Assembly (NCBI RefSeq): GCF_015706575.1
Contig: NW_024037053.1
Coordinates: 2,728,001 to 2,792,000, forward strand
Length of the DNA stretch: 64,000 nucleotides
From: Patiria miniata
Lineage: Eukaryota > Echinodermata > Asteroidea > Valvatida > Asterinidae
Direction of reading: 5' to 3'
Shown one piece after another: positions 62,101 through 62,958 of the stretch. Made by a program: the position numbers and the translations under genes. A model generated the notes under the pieces. It ran no database searches. It was not told where the DNA came from and worked only from the letters and a program-made list of their open reading frames with translations. How positions within the stretch are numbered: position 1 is the first letter of the stretch; each line of letters begins with the position of its first letter.

Positions 62101-62531
62101 TGACCCAGTTTGAGTAGTCACGGTGCTTGCTTGACTTACAATCTGACTGCTGGTGACTAGCCTGTGTTGAAATTATAGCAGAAGGAAGTGGATGGAAATT
62201 CTGACTGTCTGTGACTGTTTAAATAGCAGGAGGGTTAAAAAAAATTATGTTGCTCCTCGCCCTATTCCACAATGGCTGTTTATTTTCACTGGTGAAGCAC
62301 ATTTTGTCATCTTCCGACTGCCACTGCTCGAACAGAGACATTGACAAATTGAGAGAGAGAGAGATAGCTCAGTTGGTAAAGCACTAACACGCTAGTACTG
62401 GAGGTTCAAATCAAGCTACAGTCAAGTTGTTTCGTTCATCAAATTTCTTTCATTTTGTTGATTGCAGGCACAGGCTGGTCCCAAAAGTCATCCACACCAA
62501 ATACTTGGATGCTCTGGACAGAAGTCACTGA
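5153..62531 (+). CDS. SLC4A11: SLC4A11-like membrane transporter, 16 exons, 5' end missing
   Basis: The spliced product is 759 residues and collinear with vertebrate SLC4A11: a cytoplasmic N-terminal domain (exons 1-5, residues 1-225) and a polytopic transmembrane domain (exons 6-16). Exons: 5153-5193, 10823-11030, 23274-23358, 32478-32695, 33576-33697, 36023-36221, 45677-45790, 50582-50714, 52597-52670, 53633-53840, 54178-54284, 54980-55145, 59124-59297, 60419-60614, 61296-61465, 62468-62531. Every junction is GT-AG with matching phase and no internal stop. Hallmarks seen: [91 protein letters not shown] and the ending [11 protein letters not shown]. Vertebrate SLC4A11 conducts H+/OH- (including NH3-coupled) and water at the plasma membrane and, despite its family, is not a bicarbonate carrier; borate transport is disputed. 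The role here is inferred from orthology. The start codon is not in the recognised exons. The protein has no sign of decay, so this looks like a working gene. Confidence 0.96.
5206..5905. repeat. Segmental duplication, copy 1
   Basis: Begins TGTTATGGACCAAGAAGTCCC 12 bp after the donor of the 5153 exon. It matches 8774-9440 at roughly 90 percent with several indels, including the embedded SINE-G. Both copies contain a poly-G run (near 5345 and 8903) and poly-C stretches. Confidence 0.85.
5653..5873 (-). mobile_element. SINE-G, tRNA-derived
   Basis: On the minus strand: A-box-like TGGTCCAATGGTT, B-box-like GGTTGGAACCC, then GTGCTTGTGTTCTTGGGCAA and CACTTTACTACCG, and an ATTATTATTATA tail. This body is widespread in marine invertebrate SINEs. 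Confidence 0.75.
5920..8273. mobile_element. Possible hAT-like element with GAATATTCG ends, right end lost in gap
   Basis: Left end TAGGGCTGTGCCGAATATTCG followed by several more GAATATTCG motifs; the right side ends with the same motifs at 8218-8273 and then meets the gap. Palindromic subterminal motifs and a GGGCTGTGC end are typical of hAT transposons. No transposase frame is visible in the interior. A 60-80 bp internal segment occurs twice (7548-7620 and 7970-8030). Treating both ends as one 2.35 kb element is inference. Confidence 0.4.
8274..8773. other. Assembly gap, 500 N
   Basis: A run of exactly 500 N, probably a fixed or estimated scaffold gap. Translations through it are meaningless. 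The right border falls inside a duplicated segment (8774-9440) and the left inside a GAATATTCG-rich repeat, which explains why assembly broke here. Confidence 0.99.
8774..9440. repeat. Segmental duplication, copy 2 (starts at gap edge)
   Basis: Matches 5206-5905 from its first base after the gap. Whatever preceded the unit, possibly a copy of the 5153-5193 exon, would lie in the gap. Confidence 0.85.
9207..9405 (-). mobile_element. SINE-G within the duplicated segment
   Basis: Same insert as at 5653-5873, at the equivalent place, so it was present before the duplication. The tail has drifted to TTTATTATTA. Confidence 0.7.
9957..10258 (+). mobile_element. TTAA-A element, 3' truncated
   Basis: Begins TTAAAGGTAGAGAAGATC and matches the family through the TACACCTGCACGCGGTCGC region, then stops. 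The right inverted end is missing. Confidence 0.75.
10517..10790 (-). mobile_element. SINE-E copy
   Basis: Matches 1278-1556 along its body and 3' end. The tRNA-like head is eroded at its 5' side (B box GGTTCGATTCC retained). It ends about 30 bp before the 10823 exon. Confidence 0.75.
10823..11030 (+). CDS. SLC4A11: SLC4A11 exon: N-terminal cytoplasmic domain
   Basis: It encodes [20 protein letters not shown] and continues to ALFSHDS, the start of the PTS-EIIA-like cytoplasmic fold of SLC4 proteins. It corresponds to the vertebrate segment [20 protein letters not shown]. The acceptor is ACCACCAG, the donor GTAAGAATGG, and it ends in phase 1. GC content is far above the flanking introns. Confidence 0.95.
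11053..11190 (+). repeat. Dispersed exon-like fragment, copy 1
   Basis: Shares with 54375-54446 plus 54816-54897 the blocks TTTTTCCAATG, ATTCGTCTC, CAGCACGAACAGCCTGATCG (one mismatch) and TGTTTAAGG. One frame reads [17 protein letters not shown] before a stop. It starts shortly after a splice donor in both locations. Confidence 0.6.
11335..11690 (-). mobile_element. SINE-H, tRNA-derived
   Basis: On the minus strand a tRNA-like head (GGTAGCTCAATGGAAGAGC) leads to a body with GTGTAATGCACAT and GGGCTTGCCCCGGTGTTCC. The body is shared with 54555-54815. Confidence 0.6.
11700..12860. other. Intron, mostly unassigned
   Basis: Only 12105-12220 has a partner: inverted, it resembles 29370-29470 (shared CTATTCCCAAGTTA). 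The rest, including long A/T runs, shows no gene or clear repeat. Confidence 0.45.
12992..13402. mobile_element. Degenerate GAATATTCG-type hAT-like element
   Basis: Left end AAGGCTGTGTAGGATATCCG; right end CAATATTCGAATACTA followed by AAAGCACAGC, the inverted form of GCTGTGCTTT. About 410 bp with AATATTCG motifs near both ends, resembling the left end at 5920. Confidence 0.5.
13430..14560. other. Single-copy-looking intron segment
   Basis: Less repetitive and richer in CpG than its surroundings. Minus-strand frames at 13607-13864 and 13878-14222 have no recognisable domain or splice context. It could hold regulatory DNA, but I see no specific site. Confidence 0.35.
14575..14785 (-). mobile_element. 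SINE fragment of the GGGCAAG class
   Basis: The minus strand has GGTTCGAATCCAGCCACTGG, then TTGTGTCCTTGGGCAAG and CCACTTCATCCCC, ending with GGATGGACTAGCATCCCATC, a block common in marine invertebrate SINEs. Confidence 0.6.
15259..15781 (-). mobile_element. TTAA-A element, minus
   Basis: Left border TTTAATGGTAGGGATCATTTG is the inverted right end of the family; it runs through to GCAAATGATATC near 15777, where the other end is decayed. Confidence 0.75.
15790..16580. other. Unassigned intron
   Basis: No exon, tRNA-like unit or repeat partner recognised. Confidence 0.4.
16585..16860. repeat. CATTCCTATTGGTTGAGAGC repeat, copy 1
   Basis: Matches 33755-33930 (same opening block) and 24030-24165 (ATTATCAGC, GGTCTTAA). 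The three copies share order, so this is one dispersed family, likely a non-autonomous DNA element. Confidence 0.6.
16860..18060. other. Unassigned intron with CpG-rich core
   Basis: 17090-17480 is GC- and CpG-richer than neighbours (for example CCGCGCGGTGAGG). A plus-strand 149-residue frame at 17769-18218 ends in a glycine run made by poly-G and looks accidental. A candidate regulatory stretch only. Confidence 0.3.
18062..18470. mobile_element. CAGTGGCGTA-type element with poly-G interior
   Basis: Starts CAGTGGCGTAAATCTGTGCC, holds G runs at 18089 and 18153-18181, and later CCCC-rich segments up to GGTTTAACGCCCCTGG. The same layout is seen at 27401-27567 and 52787-53055. Confidence 0.45.
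18610..18785. repeat. Palindromic CCGACCCGA-rich repeat
   Basis: Left arm has AACCCAACCGACCCGACCC; right arm has GGGTCAGGTCGGGTCGAG, GGGTCGGTTTTGGG and ends GGGTTGGC. Similar to hAT ends built of short palindromic motifs. About 175 bp. Confidence 0.55.
19039..19082. repeat. 22-bp direct tandem duplication
   Basis: AAAGGAGTTATGATACACTGC occurs twice head to tail with no mismatch, so it is young. Confidence 0.85.
19270..19645. repeat. GAGACAGAACTGGGC family, copy 1
   Basis: Ends GCCCAGTTCTGTCTCATTTTG; shares ACATGTCAAACAAGTAAAA and GGCCTTTAA blocks with 27672-28092. Non-coding element with inverted ends. Confidence 0.6.
20030..20207. mobile_element. GTCATTCTATAAATT-ended element, left part
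   Basis: Starts GTCATTCTATAAATG and runs to GACTGCATTAA. The full-length relative at 61487-61740 continues past this TTAA; here a TTAA-A element begins exactly at it. Confidence 0.75.
20296..20439. mobile_element. hAT-D miniature element, copy 1
   Basis: Ends CAGGCATGC and GCATGCCTG, about 145 bp, flanked by GCAATG and GTAATG (family target GTAATG). CAG-starting inverted ends are typical of hAT elements. Confidence 0.75.
20750..20893. mobile_element. hAT-D miniature element, copy 2
   Basis: AGGCATGCAACTTTTCCTC to GTTGCATGCCTG, colinear with copy 1. Flanks GTCTAATG and GTCTTTAATG look like an 8-bp duplication changed by a 2-bp indel. Confidence 0.72.
21031..22629. other. Unassigned intron
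   Basis: AT-rich, with GAT/ATA microsatellite-like sequence near 22310-22390 and an A17 run near 22442. No gene or multi-copy element recognised. Confidence 0.4.
22630..23147 (+). mobile_element. TTAA-B element
   Basis: From TTAAAGGTATTAAATTG to TTACCTTTAA, with the family body CTGTAATTTTCAGAAATGG and the paired TTCCAACGATGGTCAGCCGA segment. It ends 126 bp before the 23274 exon. Confidence 0.82.
23274..23358 (+). CDS. SLC4A11: SLC4A11 exon
   Basis: It encodes [19 protein letters not shown] and then DYDQSWICA, matching vertebrate VHLLSDTIQG and YQQSWLCI. The acceptor is TTGTCTTGCAG and the donor AAT|GTAAGTT; it enters in phase 1 and leaves in phase 2. It lies only 127 bp after a TTAA-B element. 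Confidence 0.95.
23443..23832 (+). mobile_element. TTAA-A element, 3' truncated
   Basis: Begins TTAAAAGTAGAGTCCATC about 85 bp after the 23358 donor and matches through TTGAATTGAAATCGAGAT, then stops. Confidence 0.75.
24030..24165. repeat. CATTCCTATTGG repeat family, right-hand fragment
   Basis: Shares the block GGACCATTATCAGCG to GGCCAAGC with 33840-33915. Confidence 0.5.
24925..25835. repeat. Degenerate long-period tandem repeat
   Basis: Five or more diverged units, each with ATTCAATTGAAAAAGCTTGAG-like and GGTTGATAAGAATTTCTGA blocks (near 24929, 25083, 25175, 25590, 25755). Spacing is irregular (about 85-410 bp) owing to indels. AT-rich and non-coding. Confidence 0.65.
25836..26158. repeat. 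GATTCGTTGTTGTG family, copy 1, with insertion
   Basis: Colinear with 49167-49335 (TGACATCACAGCAACG near its end) but interrupted by a 161-bp palindromic element and a 7-bp duplication. Confidence 0.7.
25890..26050. mobile_element. Palindromic element with telomere-like core
   Basis: Inverted arms GTTCCCCAATACTGACGTTC (25901) and GAACATCGGTATTGGGGAAC surround AACCCTAACCCTAACCCTAA at 25966-25983 with neighbouring variants. CTTTCTC flanks both sides (25883-25889 and 26051-26057). The repeat unit is TTAGGG on the minus strand, the metazoan telomere type. Confidence 0.8.
26161..26552 (+). mobile_element. TTAA-B element, 5' truncated
   Basis: Picks up the family at CAAGAAAACCAATCAT and ends TTGTATTTTCCCTTTGAA, the final TTAA altered to TGAA. 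Confidence 0.75.
26579..26974. mobile_element. Foldback element with poly-A/T arms
   Basis: Left arm AAGGCCCAACC, A9, then CGGTCTCTGGTCAG; right arm GCTGACCAGAGACCG, T9, GGCCTAAC. The interior has a T28 run and four CCTTGGTGC-like repeats. About 395 bp. Confidence 0.65.
27401..27567. mobile_element. CAGTGGC-type element with poly-G and poly-C subterminal runs
   Basis: Left end CAGTGGCACACCCAGGATTT then G14; right end C10 then TTGGGTGCGCTACTG. The ends pair imperfectly; 167 bp. Confidence 0.6.
27672..28092. mobile_element. GAGACAGAACTGGGC family, fullest copy
   Basis: Inverted ends AATGAGACAGAACTGGGCAC and CTGCCCAGTTCTGTGTCATT. Interior CATAACTTGTCAACAGAATG is shared with 53920-54110 and 19290-19330. 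Confidence 0.65.
28126..28275. repeat. Foldback repeat, relative of 46806-46966
   Basis: Shares GGATCACCAAGGGGGCTAG and GTAGTCAATATT with the foldback at 46806. Arms are more worn here. Confidence 0.5.
28335..28902 (+). mobile_element. TTAA-A element, full length
   Basis: TTAAAGGTAGAGAACATTG to GATCTACCCTACCTTTAA, with all family landmarks including ATTCGGCAAATC and CAATCGGCTGAATGAGAAC. Confidence 0.85.
29210..29293 (-). mobile_element. SINE-E 3' part, split from 29740-29850
   Basis: GGTAATGAAACCATTCCGGG to GCCTGAGGAAACC matches the 3' end of SINE-E. The head-side part with B-box remnant (GGGTTGGAATCC in minus) appears at 29800-29850, so about 450 bp seems inserted between. Confidence 0.5.
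30505..30575 (+). tRNA. tRNA-like pseudogene (SINE-F head)
   Basis: 71 nt with a complete acceptor stem (GGCTGGA with TCCAGTC, one G-U), D-arm GCTCAGTTGGTAGAGC and T-arm GCAGG-TGCTAAC-CCCGC with one mismatch. The anticodon stem pairs poorly; the position of the anticodon reads TCA. Related units occur at 2092 and 62359, so it is more likely a SINE head or tRNA pseudogene than a functional tRNA. Confidence 0.5.
30576..31755. other. Unassigned intron; 31100-31560 GC-richer
   Basis: 31130-31320 contains several homeodomain-type cores (TAATGAATTAACC, TGATTAATCTAATCATC, TTTGATTATCCGAATTAA) in low-repeat sequence. This is what an enhancer can look like, but no test is possible here. Confidence 0.35.
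31762..32343. mobile_element. 582-bp palindromic foldback element
   Basis: Ends GCCCTTTTCACACTAGACAG and CTTGTCTAGTGTGAAAAGGC; arms meet near 32058 in GGGGCGGCACTGGGTTCA / TGAACCCAGTGCCGCCCC. GGGTTGA recurs throughout. No coding sequence. Ends with TTTTCACACT are common in PIF/Harbinger and related MITEs; the assignment is tentative. Confidence 0.85.
32478..32695 (+). CDS. SLC4A11: SLC4A11 exon: [16 protein letters not shown] segment
   Basis: It encodes the [31 protein letters not shown] and [12 protein letters not shown] segments, matching SLC4A11-specific CTMKALQKRHVCISRL and [25 protein letters not shown] of vertebrates. This separates it from the bicarbonate-carrying SLC4 members. The acceptor is TTCTTCAG and the donor ACAG|GTGTGG. 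It starts 134 bp after a 582-bp palindrome. Confidence 0.96.
32780..33400. mobile_element. CTGCAGCCGATTTCACGA-ended MITE
   Basis: Ends CTGCAGCCGATTTCACGA and TTTCGTGAAATCGGCTGCAG form 18-20 bp inverted repeats. Internal GTTGCGCAA motifs recur. It fills most of the 880-bp intron between two exons. Confidence 0.8.
33576..33697 (+). CDS. SLC4A11: SLC4A11 exon: end of cytoplasmic domain
   Basis: It encodes [20 protein letters not shown] and then [10 protein letters not shown], corresponding to vertebrate TEEEFKEALVHQRQL and DFVPFGKG. The variable linker between cytoplasmic and membrane domains is shorter than in mammals. A T-rich tract and CAG precede it; the donor is GTGAGC. It ends in phase 0. 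Confidence 0.92.
33755..33930. repeat. CATTCCTATTGG repeat family, copy 3
   Basis: Matches the opening and closing blocks of 16585-16860 with the middle shortened. Confidence 0.6.
33931..36022. other. Unassigned intron; ends with AAATCGGCCCTT repeat
   Basis: 34960-35370 holds three or four GTCACACACRTGAC-like palindromes. 35765-35945 has TTAAGACGAGTT repeats and GTTTCGTGAAATCGGCCCTT, related to the 33400 element end. Otherwise nothing recognised. Confidence 0.4.
36023..36221 (+). CDS. SLC4A11: SLC4A11 exon: entry to membrane domain, TM1
   Basis: It encodes [20 protein letters not shown], then [20 protein letters not shown] and [11 protein letters not shown]. The hydrophobic segment is TM1 of the SLC4 fold (FLYFA-PxIxFG signature). 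The aligned vertebrate text is [20 protein letters not shown] followed by [20 protein letters not shown]. It ends in phase 1. Confidence 0.97.
36431..36826 (+). mobile_element. TTAA-B element, 3' truncated
   Basis: Starts TTAAGGTAAATTACAACATT and stops inside TTGAAAATGACAGCAC. It starts about 210 bp after an exon. Confidence 0.75.
36985..37290. other. CpG-rich unique stretch
   Basis: Short CpG-rich island (for example GAAGCCGCGCATACGGGACG) with no repeat partner and no recognisable exon. A possible cis-regulatory element, not demonstrated. Confidence 0.3.
37570..37660 (-). repeat. Repeat with histone-like stem-loop, copy 1
   Basis: Inverted copy of 61750-61850. The minus strand contains GGTTCTTTTCAGAACC, a 6-bp stem with TTTC loop, identical in form to the histone mRNA 3' stem-loop. 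Confidence 0.65.
38347..38605 (+). repeat. CpG-rich dispersed repeat with YY1-like site, copy 1
   Basis: Matches 47228-47485 in inverted orientation (shared CACCGTTCCTTGTGTGTGAC and GGCAAGATGGCG). AAGATGGCG is the core of the YY1 site. Confidence 0.7.
39030..39130. repeat. GGGCTGTGCATAGG end with GGGTACCCG palindromes
   Basis: AGGGCTGTGC followed by GGGTACCCGAGTACCCG resembles a hAT end of another subfamily. No matching second end found. Confidence 0.35.
39215..39729 (+). mobile_element. TTAA-B element, full length
   Basis: TTAATGGGAATATACAAC to TTGTATTTTCCCTTTAA; intact order of all family blocks. Confidence 0.85.
40361..40727. repeat. 74-bp tandem repeat with dimeric order
   Basis: Five units at about 40361, 40435, 40509, 40582 and 40657. 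Units alternate between two variants (GAATTGTGGAATTTTTAAGG and GAATTTTAGATTTTTTAAGG), so the higher period is about 148 bp. Confidence 0.9.
40790..42616. other. Unassigned intron
   Basis: 40780-41400 opens with GTTAAAGGGGCACTAGGGCC, which looks like an element end, without a found partner. 41700-42250 is low-repeat sequence. No exon recognised. Confidence 0.35.
42617..42892 (-). mobile_element. SINE-E copy
   Basis: The minus strand runs from GGAGTCAGATTGACGCAGTGG (A box region) through GGGTTCGATTCC (B box) to the family 3' end TTTCATTACCAG. Confidence 0.8.
43120..43320. repeat. Poly-C and poly-G runs
   Basis: C12 near 43127, G17 near 43262 and G14 near 43296 within 200 bp; G-quadruplex-forming potential. 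Confidence 0.8.
43687..44210 (+). mobile_element. TTAA-B element, full length
   Basis: TTAAAGGGAATATACATC to TTGTATTTTCCCTTTAA. The inner pair CCAACGCTGATCGGCCGATC / AGCGTTGG forms a perfect small hairpin. Confidence 0.88.
44601..45117 (-). mobile_element. TTAA-A element, minus
   Basis: From GACAGTCCATCATTTG to AAATGATGGACTATAGCTTTAA, with the family order inverted. It is separated by only 23 bp from a minus TTAA-B copy. Confidence 0.8.
45141..45595 (-). mobile_element. TTAA-B element, minus, internal deletion
   Basis: TTAAAGGGAAGATACATG to ACATTCCCTTTAA inverted; about 60 bp shorter than others because the segment around the CCAACG hairpin is reduced. Confidence 0.82.
45677..45790 (+). CDS. 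SLC4A11: SLC4A11 exon: TM3 region, GGQPL motif
   Basis: It encodes [20 protein letters not shown] followed by [18 protein letters not shown]. The GQPL-TTAPLA helix is part of the substrate-site half-helix of SLC4 transporters. The acceptor is CTTTCTTAG, the donor AAAA|GTAGGT. A minus-strand TTAA-B copy ends 81 bp upstream, and an antisense tRNA-like array starts about 37 bp downstream. Confidence 0.97.
45827..46490 (-). repeat. Tandem array of seven tRNA-like units, 97-bp period
   Basis: Unit starts near 45827, 45924, 46021, 46118, 46214, 46311 and 46408. In minus orientation each has an A box in TAGCTCAGTTGGTAGAGC and a B box in GGTTCRAGTCC, separated as in a tRNA. Two units keep a 5-bp anticodon stem (CTGGA/TCCAG) with loop ATCACAC. 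Acceptor stems are not conserved. Confidence 0.88.
46565..46700. repeat. Repeat with TGGAA/TTCC motifs
   Basis: AATCCTGGAATTC, GTGGAAAGTCATGG and similar phrases also occur at 40140-40240 and 47795-47880. A weakly defined dispersed family. Confidence 0.35.
46806..46966. repeat. Foldback repeat, 161 bp
   Basis: Left arm AATATTGACTGCTT ... TAGTAAAACCAGCC; right arm GGCTGGTTTTACTA ... AAGCAGTCAATATT. Loop side contains GGATCACCGAGGGAGG, shared with 28126-28275. Confidence 0.75.
47228..47485 (-). repeat. CpG-rich dispersed repeat with YY1-like site, copy 2
   Basis: Inverted relative to 38347-38605, with CGCCATCTTGCCTGAC on the plus strand. Some 5-10 percent diverged by eye. Confidence 0.7.
47486..49166. 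other. Unassigned intron
   Basis: A 158-residue plus-strand frame (47576-48052) has no recognisable domain. A short direct repeat AGCAGCGATAAATAA occurs near 48568 and 48697. Nothing else recognised. Confidence 0.35.
49167..49335. repeat. GATTCGTTGTTGTG family, copy 2 (uninterrupted)
   Basis: Serves as the empty-site form for the palindromic insertion at 25890-26050. Confidence 0.7.
49948..50495 (-). mobile_element. TTAA-A element, minus
   Basis: From AAGGGTAGATCATTTGTCG to AAATGGTCTACTCC, both ends lacking the outer TTAA. It lies 86 bp before the 50582 exon. Confidence 0.78.
50582..50714 (+). CDS. SLC4A11: SLC4A11 exon: TM4
   Basis: It encodes [40 protein letters not shown] and KWSTR, aligning with vertebrate [20 protein letters not shown] and [20 protein letters not shown]. 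The acceptor TTTCTTTCAG is preceded by a minus-strand TTAA-A copy that ends about 86 bp upstream. It leaves in phase 2. Confidence 0.96.
50845..51205 (+). mobile_element. SINE-G, fragment plus full copy
   Basis: A fragment (50845-50910) is followed by a full copy: A box TGGTCCAGTGGTTATGG, B box GGTTCGAACCC, body GTTTGTGCCCTTAGGCAAG, 3' part TAAAGCGCTTTGAGATCG and an ATTATTATT tail. Confidence 0.8.
51222..51605 (+). mobile_element. SINE-G 3' part interrupted by a MITE
   Basis: GGCCTGTGAGGGTAGAGACC is cut by the element at 51240-51494; the SINE resumes with CTTGTACAGATC and ends GATAAACGGGGTAATAATTG ... TTATTATTAC. Confidence 0.7.
51240..51494. mobile_element. GGGCCTAATTTCATGAC-ended MITE
   Basis: Ends CTGGGCCTAATTTCATGAC and GTCAGGAAATTAGGCCCAG form a 19-bp inverted repeat with one mismatch. 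Internal CTGTGCTTAC and AGCACAGAA motifs recur. 255 bp, nested in SINE-G. Confidence 0.85.
51963..52124. repeat. Foldback repeat, 162 bp
   Basis: Arms 51963-52018 and 52062-52124 pair through TTGGGATTGGAATCATTTGC; loop about 43 bp. Confidence 0.75.
52597..52670 (+). CDS. SLC4A11: SLC4A11 exon: [14 protein letters not shown]5
   Basis: It encodes [20 protein letters not shown] then DLAY. The STEEI-ALFISI block is the SLC4 signature F/STEEIFA and matches vertebrate [20 protein letters not shown]. The acceptor is TTGTTTTCAG and the donor GTAAGT. Confidence 0.96.
52685..53055. mobile_element. CATGGGCGTCG-type element with poly-C/poly-G runs
   Basis: From ATGGGCGTCGCTAGGATTTT (52787) to CGTGTCGCCCATG (53055), with C17, C18, C12 and G22 runs inside; an additional C11 run precedes it at 52689. 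Frames made of glycine or proline runs here are artefacts. Confidence 0.6.
53633..53840 (+). CDS. SLC4A11: SLC4A11 exon: glycosylated extracellular loop and next TM
   Basis: It encodes [20 protein letters not shown], a variable loop with two close N-glycosylation sequons (NDS and NVT in [10 protein letters not shown]), and the helix [20 protein letters not shown]. Vertebrate SLC4A11 also carries two sequons in this loop. The helix aligns with LSLLIMLGTLWLGYTLYQF. The donor is AAG|GTTAGG. Confidence 0.95.
53918..54112. repeat. GAGACAGAACTGGGC family, third copy
   Basis: CAAAATGAGACAGAACTGGG through CATTCTGTTGACAAGTTGTGG, inverted relative to the right half of 27672-28092. It occupies most of a 337-bp intron. 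Confidence 0.65.
54178..54284 (+). CDS. SLC4A11: SLC4A11 exon
   Basis: It encodes [20 protein letters not shown] then [15 protein letters not shown]. This aligns with vertebrate [20 protein letters not shown] and VLAFSLISSHGFREI. The acceptor is TTTTGTCCAG, the donor CAGT|GTAAGT. Confidence 0.95.
54375..54900 (+). repeat. Dispersed exon-like fragment, copy 2, interrupted by SINE-H
   Basis: The unit seen intact at 11053-11190 is split here: left part ends ATTCGTCTC near 54447, right part resumes CCATCCAGCCTGATCCTGG near 54817. In one frame the right part reads [20 protein letters not shown] with no stop. Confidence 0.6.
54555..54815 (-). mobile_element. SINE-H copy
   Basis: Minus strand: GGTTCAAATCC B box, GTGCTTGTGCTCTTGAGCAA, then GTGTAATGCATG and GGGTTTGCCCCGGTG, shared with 11335-11690. 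Confidence 0.6.
54980..55145 (+). CDS. SLC4A11: SLC4A11 exon
   Basis: It encodes [40 protein letters not shown] and [31 protein letters not shown] is the SLC4 block FFxDQNI-A-LVN, in vertebrate SLC4A11 FFIEQNLVAALVNAPEN. It ends inside the lysine codon that starts KLKKGTAYH. Confidence 0.96.
55440..55690. repeat. Duplicated segment V, copy 1, left part
   Basis: GTCAGCACACAGATTGTATGG and GGCTGGAAATGAGTTTAAGC match 59685-59775. Copy 1 continues at 58838-59010 after the composite element. Confidence 0.75.
55691..55980 (+). repeat. ~45-bp tandem array, plus orientation
   Basis: About six units of AGCAGAAAACGGTCACCCTG followed by TTTCGGCTAATTTTGGCAG and a T8 run; some units lack the middle. Confidence 0.9.
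57231..58325 (-). repeat. ~45-bp tandem array, minus orientation
   Basis: About 24 units of AACAGGGTGACCGTTTTCTG plus CYAAAAAAAAATCTGCYAAA. Unit lengths near 45 bp (a multiple of three) leave long accidental minus-strand frames, repeating [11 protein letters not shown] or [14 protein letters not shown]. Confidence 0.92.
58838..59010. repeat. Duplicated segment V, copy 1, right part
   Basis: GACGTACAGAGCTTCAAGG to ATTTAGTTGCACAAAATG matches 59785-59950. Confidence 0.75.
59124..59297 (+). CDS. SLC4A11: SLC4A11 exon: [10 protein letters not shown] block
   Basis: It encodes [40 protein letters not shown] and [17 protein letters not shown]. This matches vertebrate LVKGTAYHWDLLLLA, GLPWIHAAYPHSPLHV and ALALVEERVENGHIYD. 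The acceptor TTATAAAG is pyrimidine-poor, but reading frame and homology fix it. Confidence 0.95.
59390..59955. repeat. Duplicated segment V, copy 2
   Basis: Uninterrupted by the composite element, but carries a LINE tail at 59531-59684 that copy 1 lacks. It lies just after the 59124 exon, as copy 1 lies just after the 54980 exon. Confidence 0.75.
59531..59684 (+). mobile_element. LINE 3' end, strongly 5'-truncated
   Basis: One frame reads [40 protein letters not shown] and stop: the typical last residues of a LINE reverse-transcriptase ORF (pattern AGWRLAQNR). It ends in TGATGATGATGATGAAAC, a short-repeat tail as in CR1/L2-like or related clades. Clade not resolved. Confidence 0.75.
60170..60250 (+). 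repeat. Short dispersed repeat, inverse of 62878-62958
   Basis: ACTATACTCTCGAGGACAATG and CCCTGTAATATAACACTCTC are shared nearly perfectly in inverted orientation. Confidence 0.8.
60419..60614 (+). CDS. SLC4A11: SLC4A11 exon: [17 protein letters not shown]
   Basis: It encodes [40 protein letters not shown] and [20 protein letters not shown]. It is nearly identical in pattern to vertebrate [20 protein letters not shown] and [20 protein letters not shown]. It ends in phase 0 with TEQ. Confidence 0.97.
61296..61465 (+). CDS. SLC4A11: SLC4A11 exon: RRVPQRK block and last TM helices
   Basis: It encodes [40 protein letters not shown] and [25 protein letters not shown] is a family signature; arginines in this motif are mutated in human corneal dystrophy, and they are intact here. 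Confidence 0.97.
61487..61740. mobile_element. GTCATTCTATAAATTT-ended MITE, full length
   Basis: Inverted ends GTCATTCTATAAATTTGGG and CCTAAATTTATAGAATGAC. It includes CTTAATGCAGTCGTCC, the empty-site form of the TTAA used at 20208. 254 bp, just after an exon. Confidence 0.88.
61750..61850 (+). repeat. Repeat with histone-like stem-loop, copy 2
   Basis: Contains GGTTCTTTTCAGAACC followed by ATTCTCTTAGTTGAG; inverse of 37570-37660. No histone coding sequence is upstream. Confidence 0.65.
62040..62232 (-). repeat. CAGTCACA-rich dispersed repeat, copy 2
   Basis: Inverse of 1690-1860. Confidence 0.6.
62359..62425 (+). mobile_element. SINE-F head
   Basis: ATAGCTCAGTTGGTAAAGC, then GAGGTTCAAATCAAGC and TACAGTCAAG. 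Degraded tRNA-like unit 43 bp before the terminal exon. Confidence 0.55.
62468..62531 (+). CDS. SLC4A11: SLC4A11 terminal exon and stop
   Basis: It encodes [20 protein letters not shown] and a TGA stop at 62529-62531. Vertebrate proteins end [20 protein letters not shown] plus two residues, so the C-terminus is complete and of normal length. The acceptor is TGATTGCAG. Confidence 0.95.
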
Positions 62532-62877
62532 TGGTCCATGAAGCAGGGCTGAATTGTAGGCTTCTACACACACTACACTTGCACCAACACTATCCTGAGA
62601 TAGATACACCAAGGGCCGTTTCATACTGTCTTGCCTACCCATGTTGAAATCGACACGGGTCTACCCTAAACAGAACCCGGTCACATCACAACTTGGGTAG
62701 GCTAGACGAACCGTTCATGTTAAACGGGTCGGCTGTAGATTTGGATTTTGCACCCAGGAAGAGCCACCTAACTCTGGTCCTGACCAGGGTTAGGTTTTAC
62801 CCGTGTAGAGCGTTGGACCCGTGTACGTGTTCTGCATAATCCCCGAAACAGTCCTCTGTAATACGTTTGTGTGCTTA

Positions 62878-62958
62878 GTCTATGGGAGAGTGTTATATTA
62901 CAGGGACAAAGGGAAACACAAAGCATTGTCCTCGAGAGTATAGTAAAACACGACTGTG
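62878..62958 (-). repeat. Short dispersed repeat in the 3' UTR
   Basis: Inverse copy of 60170-60250. Confidence 0.8.
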
